Shown: positions 33,868-45,543 of the stretch, one piece after another
Layout of the letters: each line of letters starts with the position of its first letter
Position numbering within the stretch: position 1 is the stretch's first letter
Source of the DNA: Coriolopsis trogii
Taxonomy: Eukaryota; Basidiomycota; Agaricomycetes; Polyporales; Polyporaceae
Assembly: GCA_020543525.1 (NCBI GenBank)
Contig: JAHYIO010000033.1
Location: forward strand, 2,480,001-2,544,000
DNA: 64,000 nucleotides
Reading direction: 5' to 3'
Translations under genes and position numbers: made by a program
Notes under the pieces: generated by a model
What the model was told of the DNA's origin: nothing
Database searches by the model: none
What the model saw: only the letters and a program-made list of their open reading frames with translations

Positions 33868-34834
33868 GGTATTTGGCCACCAGTGTCGAGCAACTTGAAC
33901 CAAGGAGATGAGTCAGATGATTGTCAACGACTCATAGGCTCGTTCAGTCTCATCATGATCATGTTGTCCTGATCTACGAGCTGAATGCTATCGGTGTACG
34001 TAGTCTGCGACTTGAGACTGTCTGAGAGCCTAGCTCGTTGCGGCGCAGTTTGCTTTCTCAGGTCCACGTAATGAAAGGAGCGGACGTCGCATCCGGCGTA
34101 CCCTTACGAAGGGAACGTAGTTCACGAATGCAGGTACGACGCACTTTCGACGCTCTCGGCGTGACGGCTTGACGGCTTGACGGCGCTCAGTGACTTCGAC
34201 GTACCACCGTGGTCCGTCTGTACCCTGGTATCCTTACTAGGCAGTCAAAGTACATTCTGCGCATGCAGTGCGGGTCGTGTGCTTGCCCACCGGAGTCATC
34301 GGACCACTGGAAAGCCTGTCATGATGCCCGTCACCAAGATGAGTGACCGATATACCGATGTGGCGGAAGCGTGGGGGATAAGTAGCTGACTCGTTCCTCG
34401 CGCAGCCGCGATGGACGTCGACAATCCATCCTCTCACTGCACCGTGCACCGTTGCTCTTAATCAATCACTTCAAGCTGGTTTCGATTCCGGCACCACCGT
34501 ATCGCCAGGTCTCCCCCATCGGCCCTGGAGGAGATTCGAAACGATGTCGGACGAATCATTGTGCCTGCTCCCACCTATTGCTCCAAGCCCGCTCAGAGAG
34601 ACGATATGCTACACTGATGTTTCCCGCTCAGGACGAGCCAAGCTACGGGCGTACGCAAGAGCCTGAGCACATCACCCTCATTCCTTTCCCTCGTCCTCGG
34701 GCTGCGCACGAGGGCCTCGCCCGCTCCCGTTCCTGCTTGGCTTCCTCGTCCGGACTCTGCCTCTTCCGGGTGCATTCCTGCACCACCTCGGAGTCTGCGT
34801 ATAAGTCGTTGCTCAGGCGGGGGTAGCATTCCAA
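33868..34834. other. Intergenic region between BTB8 and BTB9
   Basis: Nearly 1 kb. A short GACGGCTT direct repeat occurs near 34160. No gene or element ends were recognised. Confidence 0.35.
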
Positions 34835-36540
34835 GTGACAGACGCGAGCTTGTGGACGTTCCGCCAACCCCTCTTTGTCCGTTCCCGCAGACGTTCACTC
34901 CTCCACCGGAGTTTCCATTCAGTCCCTCCTGCACCAGAATTGCAAGAAGTTCCTCGTGCATTTAACAAGCCCAGTGCGAACATCATACTCCGGACGGCCG
35001 ATCTACTCGACTTCCGCCTTAACACTCAGATACGGAGCGAGTCATCGCCTGTCTTCGAAATACTCCTGTCCCTTCCCCAGCCAGACGCGGGAGATGGTGC
35101 GCCCTCGTCCGGGTAAGAGGTCCCTATCGTCGACATTTCCGAGAGTGGCAAGGTCCTGGATGCGCTCACGCGCATTTGTTACCCCATATTCAAGCCCAAC
35201 AAGTCGAGACCCTTTCTGGATATCGAGCCCGTCCTCCACGCAGCCCTCAAGTACGAGATGGGTCTTGTAGTCTCTGTACTCAGCGACGAGCTCATCGACT
35301 ATTCGGCGCACAATCCACTGAGAGTATGGATCATCGCATGTCGCACAGGCCTCGAGGATGTAGCTCGTTGCGCGGCCATCGCTCATGCTATTGAATCCGA
35401 CTCTGGACATACCCGGCCTGGAGGATGATCTCGAAGGCCTTGGGCGTAGCGTCGGCTTCTCATTCAACAAACTCGTCACGGCTCATCCCGACACCCCACG
35501 AAATGAGCCAACTCCTTGTACTCTGGCGCGACCCGCGAGCGATTTCGTTCCCACTAATCCACAGCCTGATATTCTCATGTGCGCCTCATACGGCGTCGAG
35601 TACGCGGTCCACCGCGGTCCTCTTGCTGTGGCTTCTCCTCTGCTCGACCAGAAGATGGAGGACGCTGTACGCGCTACCGTGTCCAGTGCCCACCCGGCGA
35701 TCGAAGCATCTTCGAGTGCCACTGTTCTACCGAGAGTAGAGGTCAACGTTCGCAGCGCACCACTCTCTGCCGCACTCCAGCTGTGTTACCCCGGCCAGGT
35801 CAACATCCCTTCGAACCTCTATCACGTCGCTGACGTGCTCTTCGCTCTCAAGGAGTTGGGCATGGATTGCAGTTGCCACACTGTCCTCGATCGCTGGGCA
35901 GTCATGGCTGCTCAAGATCCCCTGCGCGCTTTCTTGCTAGCCACGCGAGCAGGCCTGGCCGAGCGCGCGAAACAGGCTGCGAAGTACGCTATGCAGGTGC
36001 AGCTCGAGGGGGTGTATTTGCCGGAGATGAAGGACGCACCCCCCGTGGCCTACCATCGCCTCTTGATGCACTACAAGTCCTAGATGGCGAAGAGGATGCG
36101 CCCTGACGAAACAAGAGAATTCATGCGCATGGACGACTGCCCCTTTGAAAGCGTTAGATCTCCCTACGTCATACCTCAGCCTGTGCCCTGGCTCCCTCCC
36201 CCAGGTACTCTGTACCCAGTCCGATATAACCAGCTTGGCACCAACAACTCTCTGAGCTAGTGGCTGGCGAGGCACGTAGAGCAGGTTTTGAAGAAGCTTG
36301 AAGCGCAGCCAGGGCGAGTCGCGACCACGACGGAGGATATTGTCGAAGCTGCATGTGATGCAAACCAATGGTGCAGCTCGTGTCGTCCCTTTGCGCACGA
36401 TATTTGTCGGGTGGGTAAGGTTATGAGGGAGATTCCGCTCAAAATTGAGCAGGTAGGTCGTTTGTAGACTCTCCTTCCGTCGCATTCGCCCTGACGATAT
36501 CTTGCGTACCAGGTTGAGGTAGAACTTTTGTGCCAAGGTC
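34835..36540 (+). pseudogene. BTB9: decayed double-BTB gene
   Basis: No clear ATG precedes the first homologous residues (VPPAPELQEVPRAFNKPSA), which match BTB7 and BTB10. The first BTB is interrupted by TAA at 35114-35116 before EVPIVDISESGKVLDAL. A frameshift at about 35385 separates GLEDVARCA from LNPTLDIPGLEDD. The second BTB (PQPDILMCASYGVEYAVHR) then runs open to PVAYHRLLMHYKS. TAG follows at 36081-36083 and another near 36258 before WLARHVEQVLKKLEAQPG. The C-terminal WCSSCRPFAHDIC remains. The last micro-exon begins VEVEL but its stop codon is lost. At least four lesions. Confidence 0.85.
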
Positions 36541-36865
36541 AAATTGTGGGTATGCATTCGAACCACACCGTCCCACTAAGTAGGTTGGCCGACTTGTTAA
36601 GTATCAGATTGCATTGTCTAGAGAGATATGAGCATTCCCCAGCGGCGGGATTGTCTGGTTCAAATTCTCCGACCAGCCGAGCTGTACTGCCTATGTTGTC
36701 GCACGTGACGATACCGAAATGGGACTAGAGGCCTCGATGAGCGCCCAACAACACTTATCAGCTTGAGGCTTAAGTTGAATCTTCAACTTGCCTCGCCTCA
36801 GCTTTACTGATTGCAACCACTCCTCCCTTCTCGCTTTATCCATCGGCTATATATGCCAGGGTGAT
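36541..36865. promoter_or_regulatory. BTB9-BTB10 intergenic region
   Basis: About 325 bp. TATATAT at 36848-36854 is a candidate TATA box of BTB10. It lies so close to ATG 36866 that translation may instead start at ATG 37004. Confidence 0.4.
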
Positions 36866-39076
36866 ATGCCAAGTGTAGACAGTCCAATCGTCGTATCTCC
36901 CGCACTCAGCATCGCGACGCTAGCCCGCCGGGAGCCAACATCTCGTGGGTCTAACGATGCTCACTCCATACCTCCCTCGCCATTGCCAGAATCTAATCAA
37001 CAAATGATGCCTGCCGCTGACTTGAAGGAGGTCCCATCCCTCTTCAGTCAGCCCAGTGCGGACGTCATTCTTCGGACCTCGGATCAACTTGAATTCCGCC
37101 TGCACACCCAGATCTTGTGCCAGGCATCTAGGGAAAAACGCGGGTCTGCCAGACCCGCGCGGGTTTTGATACCCGTACCCGTATGGGTACGGGTGTGGGT
37201 ACCTCTCGGCCGACCCGTATGAAAACCCGTACCCGCGCGGGTACGGGTTTCATTCCCCCCTCCAGGCATTTAAGCCTTTCGTTGGTGAGTTCTGAGGGCA
37301 TATGTACGGGTCAAACCCGTGAACCCGTGGTTGGGTTTCGTACCCGCGAGAAACCCGTACCCGACCTGCGGGTACGGGTTTTTCGTGGGTACGGGTACGG
37401 GTCTTGACCTGGACACCCGCGGGTATACCCGCACCAGTCCCTACAGGCATCGCCAGTGTTCGAGACACTCTTGTCCACTTCGAGTTCTCGATTGACGTCT
37501 TCGTGGAGCGACACAGCAGGAAGAGAGATCCTTGACGTTGCCGAAAGTGGGAAGGTCCTCGATGCACTCATGCGCATCTGCTACCCCATTGTCAGCCCCA
37601 AGTCGAGGCCTTTCTCCGACATAGAGCCCACACTCCAAGCAGCCCTCAAGTACGAGATGAGCCAAGCCATCTCAGTACTCAGCGACGACCTACTTGCCTA
37701 TGCTCCTCAGTATCCGCTGAAAGTATGGGCAATCGCCTGCCGCACCGGCCTCGAAGACGTAGCTCGTCGTGCGGCAGAACTTATGTTGTCGAGTACAACT
37801 CTGGACATACCCGGCCTGCAAGATGACATTGACGGTATTGCCGCTGGTCATGTCTTCCGTTTGCACGAGTTCCATCGCCTCCGCGGCAAAGTCGAATCCT
37901 CATTCAAGCTCCTTTCGCCTCCCACCGACCTGGCTCCACAGACCGAACCCGAGAATTCCGAGCGGCTGCCCACCTTTTCAAGTTTCACTAATCCCAAGCC
38001 TGACGTGGTCGTCTGTGCTTCGGACGGTGGAACGTTCGCAGTCCACGGCAGCGTACTCGCTCTAGCGTCTCCGTCGCTTGGTCGCAAAGTGGAAGATACC
38101 GTTCGCGCATTTGCCACTGATGCTCCGGTGGAAACGTCCTCAAGTGACGCTGCTCTTCCCAAAGTAGACGTGGACGTTCCCGGTGTGCCGCTCTCTGCTG
38201 CACTCATGCTATGCTATCCGGGGGACGTCGGCTCTACTGGAGATCAAGACCCATATGACGTTGTCACCCTGCTGTTGGCACTGGATAAACTGGGCATAGA
38301 TGGCGTTCGCCGAAGCGTTCTCGAACGCTGGGGCCCGGTCGCTCAGAACAATCCATTGCGCGCGTTTCTGCTTGCTACGGGGGCGGGTCTCAAAGACTGT
38401 GCCCTTACAGCTGCAAAGTATGCACTCGAGACCGAGCTCGAAGGTGTCTATGTCTGCGAGATGGAGAGTGCGCCCCCTGTGCCGTACTATCGCCTGCTTA
38501 TGCACCACAGGTCGTGTCGAGAGATCGCAAAAACCATGCTCTCCGACGCATGGCAGGACAGTGATGTGGAACGCACAGGAGATTGGCAGGAGCGTCCCGA
38601 CTACCCACGATCCCCGTTGTATGGCGGTCGACGCACTAGTGTTGACCACTTCGAACGTGGTCCTGAGCGCAGTGTTGGCCATAGATCCTACAGGACCCCG
38701 AGCCCTGGCATTCCACAACGGCGCGTAGTCGAGGACGCCTACCGTCATGATCGAGATTGGCGTCATCACCAATCGTATTACGATGAGGACGATTCATCCA
38801 CTTCCAAACGGTGGTTGGAGGTGCACGTTAAGGCGGCAACTGAAAAGCTCGAGAAGCAACCAGGGAAGTTGGCTGCGACGGTCGCGGATATTGTGGAGGC
38901 CGCGTGCGAGGCGAACCAGTGGTGCTACTCCTGCCGTATCTTTGCACGCGATATTTGTCGCGTGGGTACGGCACTGAGGGAGCTCCCCAACAAGGTGAAA
39001 GAGGTGCGTCCGTCCTCAACATGCTTCCGACACTCGGACGGTTGCTGACTTACTGTAGGTGGAGTTCGAATTGTGA
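36866..39076 (+). pseudogene. BTB10: double-BTB gene interrupted by a MITE
   Basis: Exon sequence before 37128 encodes QPSADVILRTSDQLEFRLH and ends ILCQA. After the 315 bp insert it continues SPVFETLLSTS, LMRICYPIVSPKS and ALKYEMSQAISVL. Removing the insert and one 8 bp duplicate restores CQASPVFETL exactly. The rest is open: second BTB PKPDVVVCASDGGTFAVHG with LMLCYPGDVG, NPLRAFLLATGAGLKD, and PVPYYRLLMHHRSCRE. An Arg/Tyr-rich linker leads to the module RWLEVHVKAATEKL and WCYSCRIFARDIC. Intron 39004-39058 precedes the micro-exon encoding VEFEL. Apart from the insertion, which shifts the frame, no lesion was seen, so inactivation looks recent. The start codon (36866 or 37004) is uncertain. 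Confidence 0.85.
37129..37443. mobile_element. hAT-type MITE, 315 bp, inserted in BTB10
   Basis: It is flanked by perfect 8 bp direct repeats CAGGCATC (37121-37128 and 37444-37451), the target-duplication size of hAT elements. Ends are TAGGGA and TCCCTA. The interior has no coding capacity and is built from many direct and inverted copies of ACCCGTACCCG/CGGGTACGGGT, so either strand can fold into long hairpins. Confidence 0.9.
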
Positions 39077-40056
39077 GATTGCCGCCGAAGGTGCGCACCC
39101 TGTGCGGTTCATGATATGGTTGAGCAGGCGCGTGCTCGGGAGCGGTGCCGCTCTTGTTGGCGACCTGCGGCTGGTGAGCATGCGGGATTGTTCAAACGTG
39201 TAAAATCTCGCCTGAGCGACGTCTCATTGGATATCGGCATGATGTGAGACATATTCATAGCACCTGTGATTCACAGGCCACCCACTCCTCATCGATCACT
39301 TTGTTGAACCACATTGATTCACGGCCACTATAATTTTGTTCAGGGGCCAGAAAGCGTTTGAGAGGACCTCAGTTTCGGTAACACCATCTGCCATTCAGCG
39401 GTTCGCTCACTTAGATGCCTTAGTGTCACTCGCGCAGCTGTTAGAGGATTGCACCCATAGCCTGAGTGCTCCTACCGTACACCACCACTTCATGGATAGC
39501 GATATCCATACCTCGAGAGCTAGACAGGCTCAGAAGTAATACAAGTCGAAGCAATCATTGCATTTCGATGGCTGGGAGGCGGAGACCCCATGTAATAGTC
39601 ACACACCGTCGGAGCCTGAGCGCGGTGGATCGCTCCAGAACGAGACCAAAGGTGAGCACCTATACTCAATACTTTATGGAACTTGGATTATGCGCCAACA
39701 CAGGTTCGAAACCAACGCCCAGCGACGCGTTCAATGAGACGTGCTTCCTGCGCCGACGCGCGCGCGGCATCACGGAGGCGGCGAACTCTCTCGGATCGGA
39801 GAGCGCGCATTGTCAACGCACTGGCAACCCGGGCGTGTGTTCACCTTCTCCCCGGCTGCAATCTTCACCTCGACATGCTCCCATTCGGACGATAGTGGTC
39901 AATATGTAGTTGCGGCGCTCCATCTCCAGGAATAGTATACCGGCGTCCTGCAAAGGTATATTAACCCCTTCTGCAGCACGAATGAGGCTCAGCAATTCGA
40001 GCTACTGCCAAACCAACTTACTACAGTTCTCTACTCTCTCTCAGCTTCTCACCACC
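39077..40056. repeat. Left copy of a segmental duplication, upstream region of SSP-A
   Basis: Blocks at about 39236-39330 and 39720-39870 match 44765-44850 and 45225-45340. Examples are TTGTTGAACCACATT / TGTTGAACCACATT, TTCAATGAGACRTGC and GCGCATTGTCAACGCACTGG. No further gene was recognised here. Confidence 0.6.
39957..39964 (+). promoter_or_regulatory. TATA box of SSP-A
   Basis: TATATTAA, 100-93 bp before the ATG at 40057. The paralogue SSP-B has TATATAA at the matching distance. Confidence 0.6.
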
Positions 40057-40490
40057 ATGCGCACCACCCAAGTCCTTCTTCTCGTCCTGACCGCTGTCAG
40101 TGCGGCTTTCGCTGCTAGCACTGGCCCCGAGGTCGTACAGCGCGACTCTGCGGTTGCTCTCGACAACTACAACGGGTCCATCAACAGCTGCTTCATCAAC
40201 GGTGAGTCAAGCAGACCCTCGCTCACTCGCATTGGAATCGCTGCTTGGCATATCCTGCTCCGGATACTCTACCGTTCGGTTTTGTTCTTGCTGACGATTT
40301 TGGATTTTCAGGCTGTGACGGAGTGTTCCCTACCCCCGACTCCACCATCGGGACGTGCACCGCCGGCAAGTTCAACGGCTGCCCTTGCGAGAAGTGCGGC
40401 AAGAAGAACGGCAGCTGCACGCAGAACGGATGCGAGGGATTCCAGGGCACGTGCACCGCGGGCCAGTTCCAGGGCTGTCCTTGCAGCTAG
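40057..40490 (+). CDS. SSP-A: small secreted cysteine-rich protein
   Basis: 107 residues from two exons (40057-40201 and 40312-40490; intron 110 bp). The N terminus MRTTQVLLLVLTAVSAAFA is a clear signal peptide. After a short propeptide-like stretch ending in a basic residue (VVQRDSA), the mature part holds 11 cysteines. It contains an internal repeat: GTCTAGKFNGCPC and later GTCTAGQFQGCPC, each preceded by a CDG or CEG unit. It is probably disulfide-rich and extracellular. I do not recognise a named family; no function can be assigned from sequence. A paralogue (SSP-B) lies 5.5 kb downstream in the same orientation with the same exon structure. Confidence 0.8.
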
Positions 40491-41137
40491 AGGGAGAACC
40501 ATTGTGATCGTGATTTGAGATCGTTTGTCGGCGAGTCATGAGGGTGATGTAGTGGTTGTAGTCAATGCTATTACTCCAACAGAAAACAGCGAACAGCCCT
40601 TGATATTCCCAGAGAATAATCCTTGAGAGATCGTTATGTCCACGACTCCGCTCTACCTCTTAGTAAAGAACAGGTGGGGAATCGTTGAATGTGTCTCTCC
40701 TTGGAGGAGCTGAGAAAGATAACGCCGGAATCCCCAGGCTGCCAGTGCAATCTTACCGCCGGCGGACTGATGCCCTTCAAGTTGTCGAAGGAGACGGCAT
40801 TTCACGAGTGTGCAGAACCTTCGACAATCTGCAGACTGCCATTCATTTGAAAGACGACAAAAGAAAGCCTTGATCACTTCATACGGGCCTCCGGCATCGG
40901 CGAGGCCACTGAGGTTGGCACAGCAACGTCTGAAACCCGTCATGGCTTCCGCCACAATAGTCGCATTGCCGTACGCAACACAGAGTGATTGTGACCTGAG
41001 CACTGGCAGCAGCTTCATCACATATGCGCATGGCGACCTCTATTCAAATGCGCTTTCAGAGACAATCACCTGCCTTCCCGCATTACCGTCCCAGAGTCAC
41101 GTTCAAGTTTTCTTCACTGGACTCGGCCGGGAGGCTC
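40491..41137. other. Region between SSP-A and the outer inverted repeat
   Basis: About 650 bp. Short open frames only; no supported gene. Confidence 0.3.
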
Positions 41138-44100
41138 TACAATCGGACAAAAAAGTCCCAGGTTTAATAAACCTTGGGACTTCTTTGTCTGCCTCCCCGT
41201 CTGTTGTAGCACATTGCTGCCCCCCCCCCCGCCCATTTTCCTACCATCGCATTGTGCTGATTGGCTCAAATAGGGACTGTTTTGGGGGCCCTGAAGACCG
41301 CCATCAGGAAAACTCCCCCCTGCAAATTTTCGATAATGAGCGTTAATTCGCACTAATAAGCGGATTTACCGGGTTAGTGCTAATTAGATACGTCCCTAGC
41401 TAATTCGCAAGATTAGCTGGCATTAGACACAACAGTAGCTGAGTGTTACCGACCCATATGAGGATACACTTTGTCGCACCAGAACAAAATGAGGCTATGA
41501 AATATATTCAGAGGCAGTACACTACTGTACAAACACCGTAGATCTAACAGAGCATGCGGACAAGGAACAAGGTGAGGATATTCAGGAGGAATGGCTAACA
41601 TACAATGATCCCATATGTTCTATCAGTCTTCGTCCGGGCTGATCGTTAGATGGCAACACACCTATGCTAGGTTAGTACAGAGTAAATGTGAGGCGTGCAT
41701 GCCACTCCAAGATGATCAGATCTCTAGAGTACACAAAGAGAACCGCATAGACGCACCATTGAGTCGTAGCATCCATATGAAGATTACGGCTGCAGCCGTG
41801 GAGGTGGTGCCTGTCCGAGTCTGCGGCTGATTCCACGGTCACCTCAGCTGTAGAGGTGGCATTGGCAGCAGCAGTCATGGTATCAATGGTGGGATCAGGG
41901 GCAGGTAAGCATCATTCGTGGCGGTTGCATCGGCAGTCGTGGTCATCTCCGTTCGACCACAATGTTGGCAGCAATCGTGGTCGCCTCGGCTACCCATAAG
42001 ACGACATCGTCGGTCATTGTAGCCACGGTGGTCTCTGCAGAAGTCTTGTACAAGCGGGCGGGCAGGAGCGACAGCGTACTATACAAGCACTCACCTAACT
42101 TGTTGCTATGCAGGTGTTCCTTGGCGACTAACGGTGTAATGGGGCTGCCAGCGTGTTCCGTGAATGCAGATGAAAGTATCGTGAGTATATGGTGACGACG
42201 TCGGGCAAAAGACGGGGCAAGACTCACAATCTTGGAGAGACTAGCTCAGGTTGCAATGTTGCAGCGGCTAGGCGGGGCGCACAATGACGGTGTTTCGGGT
42301 TAGAATAGTCAAAAAGCCAAGAGAGACACACAAGTGCAATAGCAGACAGCTAGCAATGTGTATGAGGGTCCGAGCTATCCCTTGAACAGGGGGATGGAGT
42401 TCAAGAGAAGCTGTGGGGTCGGAGAGAGGACGCGTCATCACTTCTGCGGAGTTTCAATGGCCCGGGTGTTGCCGGACGGAGCAGCGCCCGCATTTGTGTG
42501 TGCCTCACTGTGACTTGTCTGGCCTAAGTACCTCTGGGGATGGGCAGCGCCCACTAGCCGGTGTCCAGCTTATGTAACGCAGGCGCGCAGATTATGGTCC
42601 CAATCTAATGTGATATCTTGTTCGCTTACTTGTGCAGCCTCATCTAAGCGAGCTCAGAATGATCAAGAGAGAGATTCGATCGTAATTCCATGGCACAAGA
42701 GTCTTCCTGGCAGCTCTCGAGACATTAATGCACACTGAAGCCTCAGGTTAACTGAGAGGACCTCCGAAAACCTATCATACTCTGATGATGACGACAAATT
42801 GCCTGTCCCAAGGCTGGAAACCAGCAGAAATGGACGGCCTGGGCTAATGCAACTTGAACCGCGATGGGGGACTATGAAGCTGGCGCTTCCTTCGAGAAGG
42901 TATCTCGAGATTTTAGACATTATTGGTGGTGCTCCAGACTATATACATCACTTGTGAACTCTAATAATGTGAATTTGCCTTATTGGAGAAGGACATTGGG
43001 AAATGTCACAGACTTTGCGTGATATATCCTCAGTGCCAGTCTGCCTGAGGCCCGCGCTACAGCGACGGGCACGGGCGCTACTCGAGTGCTAAGGTGGTCA
43101 CACACCCCTTCTACGCCACTTTTGCAGCCAGGTTTCTGACTCCCAAGCTCATTTCTCACAAAACCACCTCACCAAAAGCACATGCAGATTTACTGTGACT
43201 AGAGATCCTTCGGAGTGGAATTTTGCGAGACTATAAATTTTACTTATCTGGACAATATGGACGTGATGCGAAAATCGATTCCGAAGAAATTGTTGTATAC
43301 CTAGTTCTATACACATTCTGAAGCTTCAGAGGGGCATAGGAGGCTCACAGCGAGTGGGATCTGGCATGGACGTGGTATGCCATCCTTTTGCGCGCCTAAG
43401 GCAGTCTGAGCGACAAGCCAGATGAGATAACAGCGGCCTGCCGGACAAGCCGAGAATTATCTTTGCTGTTTTCTTATCTCCAGGGCTAAGCGAGGCTTGG
43501 GCGCTCGGACGTGCGCTAGCTCGGTAAACCCGGGCGTTGCCCATCCCCAGTACCTCTCACTCGCTCAATGGTACCTGAGTGATTACAGCCTGCCTCGATT
43601 TGCTCTCTGTCGGGTCATAGAACTCCAGTCCCAGGCTGTGTTTGTCTCTCCATCTCGTCTGAAACTCGTGAGCCCTACAGCTTCCACAATGTCTGCTTTT
43701 CCATGGCTCCTGCAACAGTTCCTGCTCCCAACAGCGTACACACCTGTTTGGCTAGGACGTGGATCGCGTTTTCGAGAAGATGTTGGGCAGGTGAGCAGCG
43801 GTATACACCATTGAGCGATTAGTTCAGTTGTAGAGCACTACCAGCCGAACGTGTGACGGTGTGAAACATTGTGCTATAGATGTATGTTCATAAAAGTGTG
43901 CTCAAGTACTTCTATTATACACCTATACCGACCGACTTGAGCCGGAAGGGCATCATTTTATCCATTATTTACTTCCCATATACTCTGTATCAGAAATGAG
44001 CAGGCATGAGCTGCAAAATAACAGGCACTGAGCGGGATAATCACGGAAATTCTCGGAGTAGCGCTAATTTGGCGCTCATTCGCAGGGGGGAGTTTTCCTG

Positions 44101-44446
44101 ATGGCTGGGATGGCATAGGCGACGGACAACGACGAGGCGGGATGATTCCTGATTTGGACGCATGCGATGATAGAGGCGCTCATGACTTCCCGCCCGTCGC
44201 GATTGCCTTTTAGAGCTCCGCGCCGCCTGGCGTCTCTCCATCTCCCGTCATCGTTCCCTCTCTCGTAGTCGTCCCTCACGCCTTCGGACGCGCGCGCGCA
44301 TGCGTCCGAACCTATTATACACTGCGCCTAGCGATTTCTGAGGCTCCAAAATGAGGTGAATGCTGCGAGTGCACTTGGGGGTGGGCGGTAGGTAGACAAA
44401 AAAGTCCCGAGGTTTAATAAACCTGGGACTTTTTTGTCCGATTGTA
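41138..44446. mobile_element. Inverted-repeat element (outer), 3.3 kb, without coding capacity
   Basis: The arms 41138-41192 and 44392-44446 are inverted copies of about 55 bp with roughly four mismatches. Each begins TACAATCGGACAAAAAAGTC on its outer side. Each arm is also internally palindromic around AGGTTTAATAAACCT. Similarity continues weakly outside (CGGCCGGGAGGC / CGGCCGAGAGCC). No transposase was recognised inside. It carries a nested second element. Confidence 0.7.
41301..44104. mobile_element. Nested non-autonomous element with Plavaka-like termini
   Basis: Perfect 23 bp inverted repeats at 41301-41323 and 44082-44104, beginning CCATCAGGAAAACTCCCCCC. Imperfect similarity continues inward (AATGAGCG, AATTNGCNCTA). 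The tip CATCAGGAAAA is the same as in the Plavaka element at 10858. The 2.8 kb interior shows no coding region I can support, so it may be a non-autonomous relative mobilised in trans (inference). Confidence 0.65.
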
Positions 44447-45543
44447 TATGGCTCTCGGCCGCCATCAGACCCCTCTGTTGATATCTCCGCAGGTGAGCCG
44501 CGACTCGTTCAGTCGGTCACAAAACAGCTATATGAAATACTCTATCAAAGCCGGACATTAATTGCATATACAAGGGCCTGAAGCAGAGAATGCCAAGAAA
44601 TGCTGCTGGGCGGAGGGGCACACTCTGTAAGTACTGTGAAGGGGTAAAGCAACGCGTGTTCGGGATCGGTGCCGCCTGTGATGCTGCGGGTAGCGTGCTG
44701 CATTGAGCATGAGATGAGCGGAAGGTCTCCCGATCGTCAAGGAGTGAAAGAAGTTTTGACGGGATGTCGGCATGATGTTGTATACATGACACTTATCTCC
44801 GGATCCCAGGTTACCCACCCATCACCGGCCACAGTGTTGAACCACATTCACTGATATAGACGTCACAACGCTCAGGTCACGGTGGCAGAGCAGAGGCGGT
44901 GACATGATTGTCCATATGTCCAGCGTCCCGCCCACTCGCACGCGTGCATGTCACATGCGGAGCACGGAGTATTGAAACCACAGCCAGGCCGAGCGCTCCT
45001 ACACTTCACGAGTATATACCTAGGGCGAAACACTCTTAGAGAGGTAGATATACTCAGCAGTCGCTCAATGTTTCACCGCCTCGGAGAGGCCCAGTGCATG
45101 CAATACCAATCAGACAAAGTCACCCCGTAGAAGCTCGGCGATTCGAGACCCAGAAACAGACCGTGCTGAGCGCACTGTAATCAATTGTCCATACAGAGTG
45201 CAAAGTATGGCTGACGCTATTAATTGCATTCAATGAGACATGCCTCCTGCGCCGACGCGCATAACGGAATTCCCGACAGCGCGCATTGTCAACGCACTGG
45301 CGCCACTGGTGACTTCACCGTTTTCTTGGGTGTAATTCCTGAATTGTATACGTCCTTCAATGCAGGCGGTGTATTGTGACGGTAGTCCGAAATGTGTCGC
45401 CGCAGGCTCGAGTCCCATAATTCATTCACCGGCGGCCTGCAAACGTATATAAGCTCCTCCTGTGGCATGAACGAACCTCAGCAACTCGAACTACCACTCC
45501 GAGAGCTACTCACATCAGTTCTCTACTCTCTAAACTCATTACC
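44447..45543. repeat. Right copy of the segmental duplication, upstream region of SSP-B
   Basis: It matches the region upstream of SSP-A in several blocks, with higher identity near the gene. No other gene was recognised. Confidence 0.6.
45446..45452 (+). promoter_or_regulatory. TATA box of SSP-B
   Basis: TATATAA, 98-92 bp before the ATG at 45544, within a promoter conserved with SSP-A (CACCGGCGGCCTGCAAACG against ACCGGCGTCCTGCAAAGG). Confidence 0.6.

Noticed and set aside
37129..37443. The insert in BTB10 as an intron
   Set aside because: No GT donor at its left edge, and its borders coincide with an 8 bp target duplication and TAGGGA/TCCCTA ends.
41943..42227. Small open frame inside the nested element
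   Set aside because: 94 residues of low-information sequence without homology to known transposases or a plausible gene structure.
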